A DNA stretch of 64,000 nt from Sipunculus nudus (GCA_026874595.1 CM049308.1:52897624-52961623), one strand, 5' to 3'. Counted from the stretch's first letter, positions 47,521-60,434 are shown. Notes: generated by a model not told the origin, from the sequence alone. Numbers and translations are program-made.

Positions 47521-48730
47521 ATTATTGCAGACATATCTTCTTTAATATCATTAGATCCAGTAGGATTTTTTCCCTCATGCATATGGATAAAAACCTGTTT
47601 TTGTTTGTCATGTTTTTCCAATTTAACTTAATTTTACACCCACATGTAAACTAGTCAAGCACTACCAGAAATGCGGGGCCCTCTGAGGACCATTGTCCGA
47701 CCACATCTAGTGTATCATATATTGTAAGTGGAAATTTCCGTCCTCCCATACAGAGTGAACTTCATTTTTTTACGGCTTTATGATATCAGGTGAAAATCAT
47801 TTCGTTCATCGGGGAATTATATACGGTTTAACTGGTGTTTTTATTTCAATTGAATCATTTGGCTTCGGCAAAAAAGAAAACTATAAATTTTGACCAAATC
47901 TGTAAATAATTTCATAAGAAACCTTAATTGAATTGCTTTGATAAAATAATATGAGTAAATTGGAAGGTAAGTCCATAGATGGATGTAGCGGAACACCAGC
48001 TTTAACGCTGCTGATCAGAATGATGTTGTTCTCATAATGGAGTAGTTTACTATGCAGATCTGCCATGGACTGTTTGACAAGAGTTCAACATGATAAGCAC
48101 AGATGATTACCTGTTTCGTAATAAGGTTCTTGTTAAATAATATTTTTCAACGCCCATGAAATATATTTTTATCAAAATACAGAAGTGATAAAAACGTGGG
48201 TTTTAGATGTGATGGAATAAAAATAATTTGACATATATAGAAATCTGCATTCTAAAGAAAACAAGCCTCCGCCCTTTTGGGTTGGGGTCCGTATTGTTGG
48301 ATGCTCTCAAAACCACGTTTTCATTAAATTATTCGGCCATAAATCCAAGGTTCATTCGTGCATACGTGACCTTATATTTGTGAATATGACTTTATGACGG
48401 TCCAATAACCCGGATTATGTGCCGCATTCACACCAAATCTAATTGTTTCTTCATTGACTCATTCCCAAAGTACCCTGAAAATTTCATGAGATTCCGTCAA
48501 TGATTACGTGAGTTATGTTGTGAATACCAAACAAACATTTACACGATCAATTGATATATATTAGAATTGGTATTTCTCCAGCATATTGACTTAAATAAAT
48601 TAGAATCAAAATATAATAAAACTTGAATTTGAGTAAAAAATATAAATTGAAATCGGTTATGATAACAGTTCCTACATTTCAATGAAACACCGTATTAACG
48701 TTAATAAATATTTGTATGTCTGAGTGTCAG

Positions 48731-49115
48731 CAGGCGCTTCTGTCAGTTCAAATGTGTGACATTACAAGACTTTGTTTTGACATAATGAAGACTTCTATAG
48801 ATGAGGAAATAAAAGTTTTGACGTTGCGACCATTGAACATGATTCCAGATGAGAGCGAAAGATGGCGCTGCGTAACAGAAATTAAAAGGTACCAGGTGTC
48901 AAATTTTCTTGGGAACTTATCGATATAGTGGCTTTTTTTACTGTCAAGGAGCATTTTTTTTCACTGGTCCGTGTTGGGCAAACACCAGTATATAGATAGG
49001 GTTTACACATCATAAAATACCAGTACTGATAGATTGCTATTTCTATTCCAGAGGGAACAATTATGAGGACTATTCACTTGAAGTAATGGCAGTCCCTGAT
49101 GTTATCAGGACATAA
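48731..49115 (+). CDS. speculative two-exon small ORF
   Basis: ATG at 48,716 opens MSECQQALLSVQMCDITR...; at AAAAG|gtacca (48,888) a donor is followed by 163 nt of T-rich intron and an acceptor ttctattccag (49,051). Joining keeps frame and gives EIKRGNNYEDYSLEVMAVPD and a stop at 49,113-49,115: about 78 residues. The first exon could instead start at the acceptor-like gtgtcag just before 48,731, as part of a larger gene. Amino-acid composition looks protein-like (mixed charged and hydrophobic), but I recognise no family. Confidence 0.25.
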
Positions 49116-49590
49116 AATGTCGACATTTTAGGGGCTGGTGTGATAGGGCCCCTCAAGCAAATGGCGCCTGCTCCAACAAAACTGGCAATAAGCAAAAAGC
49201 TATCCCTTCTATCTGGTGTAATAACACTAAATTGGCAACGTGGATTGGTGCTGCAGCAACCAGTGGACAAACTCGATTATAGCCATTAAGACACCCAAAA
49301 CTGTTCCCAAGGCTGTGTTCTGATTGGTCAATGGGACTTGTTTTCCTAAATTTCAAATATTGAATCTTTCCATGTTCCTGCGCTTTAATATGACGATGCA
49401 CTTTTAAAGGGAACATGGACAGAGTTCTCTCTCTGCATCTTGCATTTTATTTGCAGTTTAAAAATTTTGATCAGATTAAGATACTTTCGCCTGCTTTTTA
49501 TTCGCGAGGGTTTCAAAGTCGCATTTATTTGATAAGAGGCCTAATGTACATAGGTAAACGGCCATTTATAAATAAAGGCTCATTGGCATA

Positions 49591-49591
<1 letters not shown>

Positions 49592-49658
<67 letters not shown>
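49592..49658. repeat. (TA)n microsatellite
   Basis: TA run of about 65 bp after TATATATGTA. Confidence 0.95.
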
Positions 49659-49660
<2 letters not shown>

Positions 49661-50559
49661 ATCCACGCGCCCACGCTTTAATAAATAGAAACATATTTTT
49701 ATGTTACCTCACAGATTGATATTGTAAATAATACAAGATCTTTCTTATTATCTGCCTGCCTATAGGAGATAAAAATTCCACTCGTTCTCGTGTGTTCACG
49801 TCCCAATCTTAAGGTTTAACAGGCATATTAAATAATGGATATACTGTGTATAGGTCACTGGTTAGATGGTGTAAATGAACCCCCGTCAAACAAAGAAACA
49901 ATTTAATTGCGGAAAAAATGCCTCGCGAGTAAATATGAATAAATACGAACCCTTATTGATATGTACTGACAGTCACATATTTAAGTGATTCTTGTCAATC
50001 TGACGGACCATAACATTTATAAGGTCTTATTTCTTTTAATTACATATCCTGTCTCCGATATTATGTGGATCATTCAAGCGTCCTCTCCTGGCACTCTCAA
50101 ACCCAAACAAGTGGTGATTAAAGACGTCCACACGTATTGTCCTGTAGCAGTCTTTCCTGCTTCATGGTGTATTTGCATGTAAAGCAATAATCAGCAAACG
50201 ACTGGCCCCAACCTGCGTAACCTATACCTCGCGTGAGCGTTAATTGAATGAGTGGATAAAATGCTATTGTTTTTACTAATAAATTAGACTGCTTCATTGG
50301 GTATTTAAATGACCGGTTACCGACAGGTTCGTGTTCCGAGATTTTTCCATTAAGTGTTTTCACACTTTGTTTGCACACACAGAGAGCTCTAGACCCAGTA
50401 GAAATATCATTTGCATGACCTAAATTCGTTTTCCTCATGTTAACTCGTGCCTGTCATAAACCGATTAAGTTTAATCTTATCAAGTCTCCTGCCGCAGCTA
50501 TTGTTGCAGAATGTACGTCAAAATGGATCTGGGTAAATTCAGGCGAACATGCAGGGTAC

Positions 50560-52146
50560 CTAGGCATGGATGTATTGCTCCAGGGGTCTCTTTTAAGGTC
50601 TTGTGCACGTTCCTTCGAGAAATTAAGGCAAAAATTGAATGTTCCCATTCAAAACCTGTTGTTACACTCTTGAACTGCCAAATATCAAAACCACTAGTCT
50701 TTTTTTGTTCATATGTAGCATAAATATTCTTCAAAACATTTCTTACGTACGTGCCAGAAATTGGTTCAATATTACTTTATTTGGACCGCAGCATGACATA
50801 TTGTGACACATAACATAGTAAATGTCGAAGCTAGAGACTTTTATTTCAAGGATACAACTCAATGTAACGTACAGAAATTACATCAGAATTTGCATAAATG
50901 TAAAATCAGTACCTTAAATTTTGCCCAACTTTGGCCAAGGTACATTCTTTCTCCGTATGCACTGTTGATTTAATTTTTAAAGTATATACACAAAAGGATT
51001 TAATCTTTTAAAATCTAAAATAAGAAAATATTGCTCAAAAATCGGTCTAGTTATTGAAGTTTTATAGGGCCCTGTTGTATTCAGTAGCATTGTGAAGCTC
51101 CAGACAGCCCATTGCTGTAGGTCACTTTATCCAGCTGTGCCTGATTAATAATGCATCGCTTGGGGAGCACCCCTGCTGTCACAGGTGTACAGTTCATCTC
51201 ATATTTCTCATATACCCCCCCCCCCCCCCTCCACCACACACTAACAGTACCATACACCAAGTTTAATTCAATTGTTTGAACTCTGTTACCATAAATGTAA
51301 ATCTGTTTTCACTGCAATGTAAAAAAACTTTTCTTGAAGTAGTAATTCAAGGAGTTTTCAGAAGATGTCATGTTGTGGTAATGTGGCATTTATAGAGAAA
51401 ATTTCCCTATTAAATAATTGTGACAAACTAATTATTCAAAATGTAATTAAATCCAGCAGTAAGCATAATTTGAAAATATATGAGCCTGTTATTGATAAAT
51501 AATTGTACAATTTATAATTATCAATTCTGAATCAAGTTATATTTTAATATGTTTATTATTTTTTTGCAAATTTGTAATATATATATATATATATATATTT
51601 GTGATTGAAAAATAAATATATCTGCATGTTTAATGTAATGTTATATGAGCAAAATTAGGGAAACTTAATTATGCAATTTAGAATTGTGAATCAACTTATA
51701 TATTCAAATATATAAGTTATATTGCAAATTGGTAAAATGTATAAACATAAAAAAAAATTGATATAATAAATGGGAAATAAAATGATAAGGTTTATTTGTC
51801 CACCTCTCTGTCTGATTTTGAATATTTAATAATTGTGAATCAACCTTTTTTTGTGTAAGCAAAATTAAAATTAAAATTCATATCCTGCATGTATATCAAT
51901 ATGCAGAAGTGTTTGTATATGCGGAACCATTTATTCCATGCACCTTTGCACTGGTTAGATCATGGATTGCTCTTTAGCTGAGTAAGACCGGTAACGCGTG
52001 ATTTACACATATGTATTACCATGGAATATTTGAAGAAAACCTTTTTTAAATTCTTCGCATTACAGCAGACACAATTGCAGCAAACTAAGTTGGTAGAATT
52101 TCTAAGTGTCAGATATCAGCTGAGCGTCATGACCCCTGGGTCACTT
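50560..52146 (+). mobile_element. long non-autonomous repeat, copy C
   Basis: Same family as 30.3-35.1 kb: ccttcgagaaattaaggcaaaaa, aactgccaaatatcaaaaccac, gcccaactttggccaaggtacat, cactgttgatttaattttt, ataatgcatcgcttggggagc, a poly-C run at about 51,215-51,229, and end CAGCTGAGCGTCATGACCCC-type at 52,117-52,146. The hairpin start is missing or too diverged, so copy C is 5'-truncated. It is not interrupted by other elements, so it gives the uninterrupted order of the family. Confidence 0.65.
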
Positions 52147-52936
52147 ATTTATTTGCTCCAAGGCTGTTTAATACCTAGCACATGGGTAGACAAATTTTCG
52201 AAATATTTTGTACCTAGAATAAATGTTTAAATTATTAACACCACGTAGCTGAAAAAAATTCCGGACTTTAAAGTACTGTGATAAAGGAAGTATTAACCTA
52301 GCTGTGTATAAAAAGAACACTTTCCCCTTCATGTAATGAAACGGTCAGCAACTGAGAAAAGAGTAACTTCAGGTCACCCTAAATTTGTGACGCAGAGTCA
52401 TATTTTAACAACATCGGACAAAAGCCACGTAAAGGGTCACGTTCGTTCGATATTTCCGGGGACCAAGCGTGGCTCGTGTCTTCGCCCTGCTTATTTATTA
52501 GCTTTACAAGTGTTTGATGTATAATAAATTCTCCCTGCTGACTTTTATTTTCCCTCGAGACCATAAAATGAAGTCACAGCCCTAGGCGTAGGAAATGCAA
52601 TCAACGAATATGCCAGTCATCCACGTTCACTGGAAATTTACGGAGAAAAAATCGCTTTCGAATATCGTTTTTCTTGATGTATACAATTGGCCTAAAAGGC
52701 TAATCAGCCAGTTTGCATGCATTGACCTAGTCAAAAGGTCATTCGAGTGTATTCATATGAAAAAAAATAGTTGTAAACACACTGTTACACGTTCAATACA
52801 AAAAAAGGCTGATAAATTTTCCGGGAAAACTTACTTATTCACAGTGGATGATGGTATTGTATCAAAATAATGTACGTGATTTGTGTTTTCTGTGCCAATC
52901 ATTACTTATCATTTTTATTATAGTCCGCCATGCCTT

Positions 52937-53061
52937 GATTAATCGCATTCACTACGCTTCGGCCATTTGAAATCAGTTCGGTAAAGGTAAAACAAAAGGT
53001 CTTTTGTTTTAACTTTGCCGAACTGATTTCAAAAGACCGAAGCGTAGTGAATGGATTAATC
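52937..53061. mobile_element. 125-bp palindromic foldback element
   Basis: Arms of about 60 bp: gattaatcgcattcactacg cttcgg...gaactgatttc in the right arm is the reverse complement of the left arm with only a few mismatches and a centre at about 53,000 (aaaaggt/cttttg). It resembles a short hairpin MITE. Confidence 0.85.
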
Positions 53062-53929
53062 GGTTACTTGATTATTTTGTAAGTAACTTTTCCCCCCAAA
53101 AAAGTTGTTCTTGTCGAGGACCGGCGCCATTCATTGGACTTGAACTGAAACCTTATATTAACCGTATAATCGAGTAGAATACAGAAAGGTTTTCTTGGAT
53201 TCTTGGCGCAGTTATCCTTTTATGCTGTGTTTACGATTCTAAATATTAGTATATTATGCAGGCTCTCTATGACTTACACAAAATGACTTCGCGCGCTTCC
53301 CTCAGGGAGAAAATCCAGGAACTGGTCATACTTATTTAAAGATATTTTCGTGCAGGTACTGCCTCAATTTTTCTGTTGTCTTATGTAACTTTTAATTTGA
53401 GTATGTAAACATCTTCAGGGTTCTATTTCGGTTTAGCACTAGGTGACAGGGCAGGAGCACTCGCTTCCTATCATTTTATTTTGTATCCTGCTGTCACCAA
53501 GACCCGGTGTCTACCACACCTGCGGGTCGCCCTGGGTGTGTTAACAATCCCACTGCAGCGTTATAGCACGAAGCCCCCCCCCCCTAATTGACGCAATCGT
53601 TTATGAATGATACACGACTATGTGATACAGATTTCCATCAAGCTTGCGGAGCGCTCAAATTCGGTTGGGGCCGACCGTGAAAAATCCCATCGTTCCTCAG
53701 CTGAAATATGAACTAAAAAACTCTCAGGTTTAAGTCTTGTGTTCTATACCGCCAGACCACAGAAACCGGTACATGCCTATTTTAACAGCAGATGTCTGTC
53801 CATCTTCTGCCAGTTTTACTATTACCTTGAAGTTTTCAAAACCCAATATATACGATAAACAGTTAGCAATTTTGGAAAGAAAATGAACAAATTGGAATAA
53901 AAAAAATAATTATCATACATTCCGTATTC

Positions 53930-54090
53930 ATAAATACCAAACAGATTATTTAAGTCTTCTGGACACTTTATATGGAATAAAAATTATATGGAATTCGCTT
54001 CCTACTACAATTAAAAAAATCTCCGACTCTTACATCATTTAAAAACGATTTAAATACTGATCTCTTTCGGCAAGCTTTTTTGTCATTTAT
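53930..54090 (+). mobile_element. LINE reverse transcriptase C-terminal remnant
   Basis: Encodes IIWNSLPTTIKK and, after a one-base shift in the A-run near 54,017, SPTLTSFKNDLNTDLFRQAF. W-N-S-L-P followed by S-F-K-x-x-L is the usual last segment of non-LTR retrotransposon ORF2 proteins. Only this tail is recognisable; it is 5'-truncated, as is typical of LINE insertions. Confidence 0.6.
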
Positions 54091-54949
54091 ATGTTTCATT
54101 TGTTTTTTCTTAAGTCAGTTACATTGCCAGAGAGGTGAGGTGGCTTAGGGGAAGACACAAGGAGTAGTTCTCCATGAAAGTGTGTGTGTGTGTGTGTGTC
54201 TGTGCGTGTGTGCGTACGTGTCTTGTAACAAGCAGTTTGTGAGCAAAATAATTTAAGTCTGACCACTTGTGGCTGACTCTCAGTCAAATATAGACAAAAA
54301 CAGAACCATGCAATCACCATTTTAAGTCGGTATGTTAATCATTTCTTTTTTCGTGCTGTCGCATAATTGGCCTCAGGGCTCCAGCCGCAAGGTACGGCTC
54401 ACCGCGGAAGCCTGTGAAGTACATTTTGTTCTTTTGTTAATTTGTCAGGAACACTAGGGGAATCCTCAGCAAAGTGATTGTCTTTGGGATGAAAGGGGAC
54501 TGACCGTTAAAGCACAAAGTGCACGAGTTTCCGGAAAGGAAGTACTGGATGATTTATTTCCATTAACATGATTTTATTCTGTCTTGGGAAACTAGTGTAA
54601 TTTAACATAATCGAGCAGCTGATTTATTTTACGTTCATTTCTTTCGCCTTTCCTTTGCAGATTCACAGCTCGTTCTAATTATAGTTTTAAAACACTAGCA
54701 GGTGCTAATTGAATAAAACAGGAATTTCTCGGTTGTTTACAAGTTATTTCCTATTTATGTAACTTTAAGTATTTTTAGTCGTTAAGGCATCGTAATTACA
54801 TTTTTGTTTCATGAAGATTAAGGCCTTTCTAAGGTTTGTGGACCATATACCTCATCAGGACAACAATGAACAAGATGCAATCGTGTTATTCACTAGGCTG
54901 GTCCAGCAAATAGCTGTAAACGAAACAATGCATTTTTTTAGGTAAAACG

Positions 54950-55440
54950 GGCGAGATTTGACTAGTCTATATTAGGATGAGATTATAAAATGCCACAACA
55001 TGCAGAAAAATAGACCTCTCTAGCATCAAGGGTGACTGAGTTATGACATTTTCTGTTAAATCTCACATATAGTCACATATTCGACGCTGAACCTGACGAG
55101 ATTTCACGAGACTAACCACTGTGTCCAGATCCCTTTAGCATTGAAAGTGACCGAGTAATGTTTTGCCAAATATCCCATATTCTCTTTTGACGCCACTCGT
55201 AAAGAGATTAAACGAGGTTTTCTACGAAAATTTTTCAAATGCTACCACTTGCAGAAACGAAACTAGACCTCCCCAGCCTATAACATGACATAGTTTTAGC
55301 CGTTATTTTTTCCAAATCTTCCGCATTCTCGTTTGACGCCAAACCTGACGGAATTCGACGAGACCTAGAACTATGTCTATGAAAACTTGTTAAATGCTAC
55401 CTTAAGCAAAAAAACTAGGCCTGGTTGCAGAATAATCGCT
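54950..55440 (+). repeat. degenerate tandem repeat, about 145-bp period
   Basis: Three diverged units, each with TTTGACGCCAAACCTGACGAG-like text (55,078; 55,186; 55,331), aaatgctacca(c/t)..gcagaaa and tagacctc. Spacing varies because of indels. Confidence 0.6.
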
Positions 55441-56079
55441 GATCAAAGAGTGAAAATGGTCTTTCTTCTTTCATGTTTCTTCACCTTGTTTGAGAGTAGT
55501 CATGTGTGCGCAGAATCGGACGGTTCGGACCTCTAGTCACGCAGTCTTGCTACGGTATATAACAAGACAAAAATGTATTGTATCAATTCACACACGGAAC
55601 CATAAGAATGTACATACAACAGAAAGAGTACTGGAAAGAGTAAATCCGTGTGCCGCATAACCATGCAGGGAATGGTTTCAAGTGGTATGCGGTCAAAATA
55701 AACTAAAAGCGTGAGACGAATCAAATATCGATACAAATGTCTATGTACATTTAACCACTAGGCTATGCACCGATAGTCTATTTATTGGATGAAATGTGAA
55801 AAATATGTGAATCCGTAGAGCACTTTTCTGAATATTCCGTAGATAGCAACTACTTTATACGACAAATCTGCGCCATCTTGTCTGACATCCTCGTCAAGAG
55901 GTCTGTCGGGTCAGTTATGTAGCTAATTCGGCATTTATTGATCAAACTTAACTGAACTCCGGCTCTTGCCAGGAAGCCTGTATTTGAAAGCTCTCCAAGA
56001 TGTTTTAAAAGCGACACAAGCTACCAAAAATACAAAAAAGTGTCAGTATCAGGACGGCGTTTTTATTTTAAGGAGTAAA

Positions 56080-57240
56080 CTAGAATACGGGTAGTCGACA
56101 AGCCACTACGTGTATCCGCCAAAATCAGAGTGGGACGGGTGAAGTGAGGCATGGATTGAGTAACAAGGGGAAATATAGTGAGGCGTGTTGCATATTAGCA
56201 TGGAAGTCTGCAGCCGAAATGTGTATGTAGGTTGTGCCACCTACCACAAAATCCAGAAAGCTATCAAAGTTGTATACAAATGCAAAATGACAAACCACTG
56301 CTGAAATATGAGTGATTTTATCCCATGGCAGACAAACAGACGGACCCTGTGCAAAAATGGTTGCAGGTGGTGCCACCAGTTTTGCGTATGATTAAGAGCT
56401 ATGTGAGATCTATATACATGCAAAATTTTGGCTCAATCGGCCAAACAGTTTTCGAGATATGAACTTGGATGTCTGCAGCGTAAAAGTGAATGTAGGTGGC
56501 GCCACCTGTCATAAGATCAAGAAAGCTCTCCAAGATGTATAAACCTGCAAAATTATAGGCAGATAAGTCAAACCAGTGCAGAGATATGAGTGATTTTATC
56601 CCACGGCAGACAAACAGACGGTTGCTGTGCAAAAATGGTTGTAGGTGGCGCCACCAGTTTTGCGTATGATCAAGAGCTATTTGAGATCTATACTCAAGCA
56701 AAAAGTTTGGCCCATTCGGTCAAACGGTTCCCGAGATATGAGCTTGGATGTCTGCAGCGTAAACGTGAATGTAGGTGGCGCCACCTGTCATAAAATCAAT
56801 AAAGCTGTCCAGGATGTATACACATGCAAAGTTTCAGGTGGCTAAGTGCAGAGATATGAGTGATTTTATCCCAAAGCAGATGAACAGATGGACACTGTGC
56901 AAAAATGGTTGCAGGTGGTGCCACCATTTTTATGTATGTTATAAAGCTATCCAAGGGCTACATTTGTGGAAAAAAAATTTTCCTGATCAGTCAAACGGTT
57001 CCCGAGATATGTGGGTTAATGTGTCATAACAGACGCAATGATGGACGCAGAGCGCAGAGGAAAGGTCAGAGGTCAAAACAAAATCGGGGCGCAGCAGTTC
57101 ACATGTGACCCGAACATATTCCCGGGTTTCGTAAAATTCCGCTTAGCGGGTACGGAGGAGTTCTCCGGACACATACGCGGCGGCGGCGGCGGCGTCCGGC
57201 TGGAAACATAGTATCCGCAAAAATCTGTTTTGGCGGATAC
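56080..57240 (-). mobile_element. Helentron/pearl-like non-autonomous element, copy 2
   Basis: On the minus strand the element starts GTATCCGCCAAAACAGA (57,240 down to 57,228 and beyond) and ends with an inverted copy (TTTTGGCGGATAC, 56,124-56,112), then a stem-loop GTAGTGG-cttgt-CGACTAC (56,109-56,091) and ccgtatt-CTAG (56,083-56,080). A 5' terminal repeat with its inverted mate inside the 3' stem-loop is the layout described for Helentron-associated elements. The body has three tandem units of about 275 bp (agtgattttatccca at 56,311, 56,588 and 56,859) and a (GGC)n tract at about 57,178-57,194. No coding capacity. Confidence 0.75.
57211..57240. other. hairpin at 5' terminus of Helentron-like copy 2
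   Basis: GTATCCGC-aAAAA-tctg-TTTTg-GCGGATAC: an 8-bp perfect stem plus four A-T pairs around one mismatch, loop tctg. The same GTATCCGC word also forms the subterminal repeat at 56,112. Confidence 0.85.
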
Positions 57241-58046
57241 AATAAGTTAGACCACAAATATGATAGTTTACAAAGACAAGAATATCGTAATTTGTTTAGG
57301 TTATTGTGTTCATCAATATTCAAGCTATGCCTTTACTTTGTTTTGAAGGCGGGTATTACTTTTATTCTGCTAATTTCGATCCTTGATCCTTTTTTTATGT
57401 CAACCCTTGACACTGGACATTCTCGTTGTGTGCAGTTATGACGGACGTACGGACCTCGCGGCTTGACCCAATCGTTAATACACTCGAGGTGACCGGATAA
57501 ACACTCGATCAGAAAAGAGTGGTCATTCTGAGCTGAACAGACCCTGAGGGTCCAAGGCCGGAGTGGTTCTCCTGAGTACACGGAGGTCTCCATAATCATG
57601 ACTAGTCAAGGACATCCAAACAGTCTGGGACCGTGGCCTTCAGGGTTATAAGTATTACAAGATGAAGGCCCTGGAAGCTGCTCTCCCTTGACAAATCTTC
57701 CATGCATGCAAGATATCTTACAAATCTAATTTCCTTGTCGCCTTTTGAAATAAATGATGGAAACAAATTATTGATTTCACCAGCTATATTGCCCAAGTAT
57801 CATGATTTATAAAAATGTTCAGTTTCTCGGGGTTGCAGTTGTCCAATTTCATCGCTAGATAACATAATAAAGCACGATTTAGATACTTGCATGGAAGGAA
57901 ATTTAAGTGACTTTTCTACTCTTCTGATGACTAATATGCTAATTAATAGATTCTATTGCGGTCAAGGAGGTCTGATACGGCTGGGCAAAATTAGAAGCAT
58001 GGTAGGCAAGGGATCATTGTAAGCCCCTTGAACATACTTCGATAAG

Positions 58047-58049
<3 letters not shown>

Positions 58050-58090
<41 letters not shown>
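58050..58090. repeat. (TA)n microsatellite
   Basis: TA run of about 40 bp. Confidence 0.95.
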
Positions 58091-58093
<3 letters not shown>

Positions 58094-59557
58094 GATATAT
58101 GTAAAAAGTAAATGTAATTTAAAAGCAAATGATTACAATTACATTTACAAAAGTAAGTTCATGTAATTGATTACGATCGTGATTACAGCCACGATTACAA
58201 ACCTTGATATTGTCAAAAGGCAACACAAGAACTGAATACTCTAAATTTTATTCAATGCATGAAAAAAACTGGTGCAAATCATTGAAAGAGTAGAGTAGAG
58301 ATCAAGAAATGAAATAGATGAAATAGTCAGAAGGAAAAGAAATGATTTACAGCGTTTCAAATGCTTGTTGCAATTTCTAAACACACACATACATATATAT
58401 ATATAATTATTTTCATAAAATAAACATGTGTGCTACATATATTTATTTTCTATTTTGATATCGTCATGATTGTAAATCTACTGTGTTTAACCATAGTCAT
58501 CACAAAATCTGCACTCAGGATTTAATCGAAGAGGTCAGACCCAGTATGGATGACAGCTGCCCCTACATCAGTTAGCACTTAAAGTGAGAGGGGTAGAGTC
58601 AACATATCCCAAAACTCTGCCAAACAGAAGCTCTGAATCTGCACACGAGATGTGTCAAGTTTAAAATGAATACGGGTCGCTTGACAAAAAAGGAAATTAG
58701 TTCATGCACTTGAAAAGTGACACTTATAGTCTCAACCCCAACATGTCAATATATTTTGTGCTGCCTGGCTAAACAAACACATCAAAGTATTAATGTGATT
58801 AATGTAAAGATCTTTAAAGGGTCGGTCGTGGCCTGGGCGAATGAACCTCCATTGATTAGTATTCCTGTATGGGTCCCTATATGACATTTACGGCAAGGAC
58901 TAAAATTAGGTCGGCGTTTTAACATCGATTTTTATCATGGAGGCTTCCGTTAATAAGCCAGAAATAGGACTTGCCATTTAGAACAGCTGACTGGCAAAAC
59001 TACTCAAACTGAAAATCCACAGAATACGGTGGCTTGGAACGATAATGTGAATCTTACGTTTAATTGAATGGAGCATCAGTCCTCTCTGAAGTAAGGTTTT
59101 AGGATGCTTAATTAATTCAATCATTTTACCTGCACAAGCCTTAAGCCTTGATTGTTTTACAGGATTTAACAGCCATATCACGTAGTCACATTCGTACTAC
59201 AGAAATTTGTTATGATTCGTCCCACTTAAGACATTTTTAGCGTTATGTTTATTTTCAAAGTCAGCTTATTTTGAAAAAAAATCACCTATAAGTAAATCAA
59301 ATAGTCATTCCTATAATTATTTACAAAGAAAGCACCACCATACCTTTCAAAGAAAGTTAAAGTAACAATTGATTAAATATCTCAGAGAATACCAGTCATA
59401 TTGACTGAAGTGATAGGGACACTTTTTGATAGACGTTGATTGGATGATGGTAAAAATTGGTATCATAAATATGATAAAAAAGCTGAATGACGCCATCCTG
59501 ATATGTCACTGTATGGAGAAACATCCTGAAAGTTGGGAAATATCCATTTAACTAATT

Positions 59558-59633
59558 AACTAAACTCTTTCATTCTCTCTATATCCAGAATGCACAACTA
59601 AACTCTTTCATTCTCTCTATTCCCAGAATGCAC
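59558..59633. repeat. 38-bp tandem duplication
   Basis: AACTAAACTCTTTCATTCTC... repeated at 59,558-59,595 and 59,596-59,633, differing only at AT/TC in the middle. Confidence 0.95.
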
Positions 59634-60017
59634 ATAATGTTCTGTAATTGTAGCAAAATGGACAGAAATATCAGCATGTCAAATTATTGCAAAAAACTGA
59701 TGGATATGCACCCATTGGTAGTATGGACTTTCTAAAAGATGAACTTGCCCTTCCAGTAAAGCAAATATCCCGCTTAACTAAGGAAAGGAAATCAAATTAA
59801 CATTAAATCCTTTACACAGAAGAAAATTACTGCATTTATGAAATATATAAAAAGTTTGACTTTAATAAATCATGTATTTAGCATTACCTGTTGTCTTTTA
59901 CATTATGAAAGAGGGACAAATAACTTCCTTCATCAGTGGTACGATTTTGAAGCCACAGATACATAATGTACGTGGGCGTCCCCGGCGCCACATATCAGAC
60001 AAAGGATGGAGACCAAT

Positions 60018-60205
60018 ATATAAATGTCATCAGTAATCCCACGGAAAGATCACCGTGACCAACTGATGTTTGAGAGCAGTGCCACGGAAACTTGGCAAAA
60101 GCCATATAAAATTCGAGATGCGTCTGACAGCTAAGCTTTCTAAGCATAGCTTTTTCACTCCATTAGATAAAATTGTCTGAGCAGAAATGTCAAGGCTACT
60201 GAATA
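60018..60205. repeat. dispersed repeat copy (mate at 61,281-61,440)
   Basis: Shared order of phrases in both: gtcatcag..., atcccacggaaa, tgtttgagagcag, tctgacagctaa(g/a)ctttctaagc(a/t)tagct. The last forms a small imperfect hairpin. Same orientation, about 1.3 kb apart; unclassified. Confidence 0.6.
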
Positions 60206-60434
60206 GTGGGGAGGAGCGGTCAAAGACCTCGGAAACCAGTTTAATTTTGAAGAAGTAGCTACTCATCTGTCTCGAGTATTACTGCTTTTGGATCTTCTCC
60301 ACAGCAAGGTCGATTTTATATCTCATTAGTTCTTCATGTTTAGGCAATGAGCTGCCTTGTGAAAGGCCAATGTTCTGAATAGGTGTAAATTTAGGTTTGC
60401 GTGACATCTAATGCGTCTGAACCAGCTGCATGCA

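Larger units (their letters stand above)
44423..48700. other. region downstream of ZNRD2
   Basis: Probable ZNRD2 3' UTR to about 45.3 kb, then non-coding DNA. Holds a transposon terminus (46,265), the 145-bp satellite (46.49-47.52 kb) and about 1.1 kb of plain AT-rich DNA with nothing recognised. Confidence 0.55.
52147..56079. other. intergenic region with small repeats
   Basis: No convincing gene. Holds a 125-bp palindrome, a LINE ORF2 tail, a (GT)n tract at 54,178-54,200 and a degenerate tandem repeat at 54.95-55.44 kb. Confidence 0.55.

Noticed and set aside
58100-58210. ATTACAATTACATTTACA / TGTAATTGATTACG inverted-looking text
   Set aside because: Suggests a small transposon end, but no paired terminus or clear boundary could be found.
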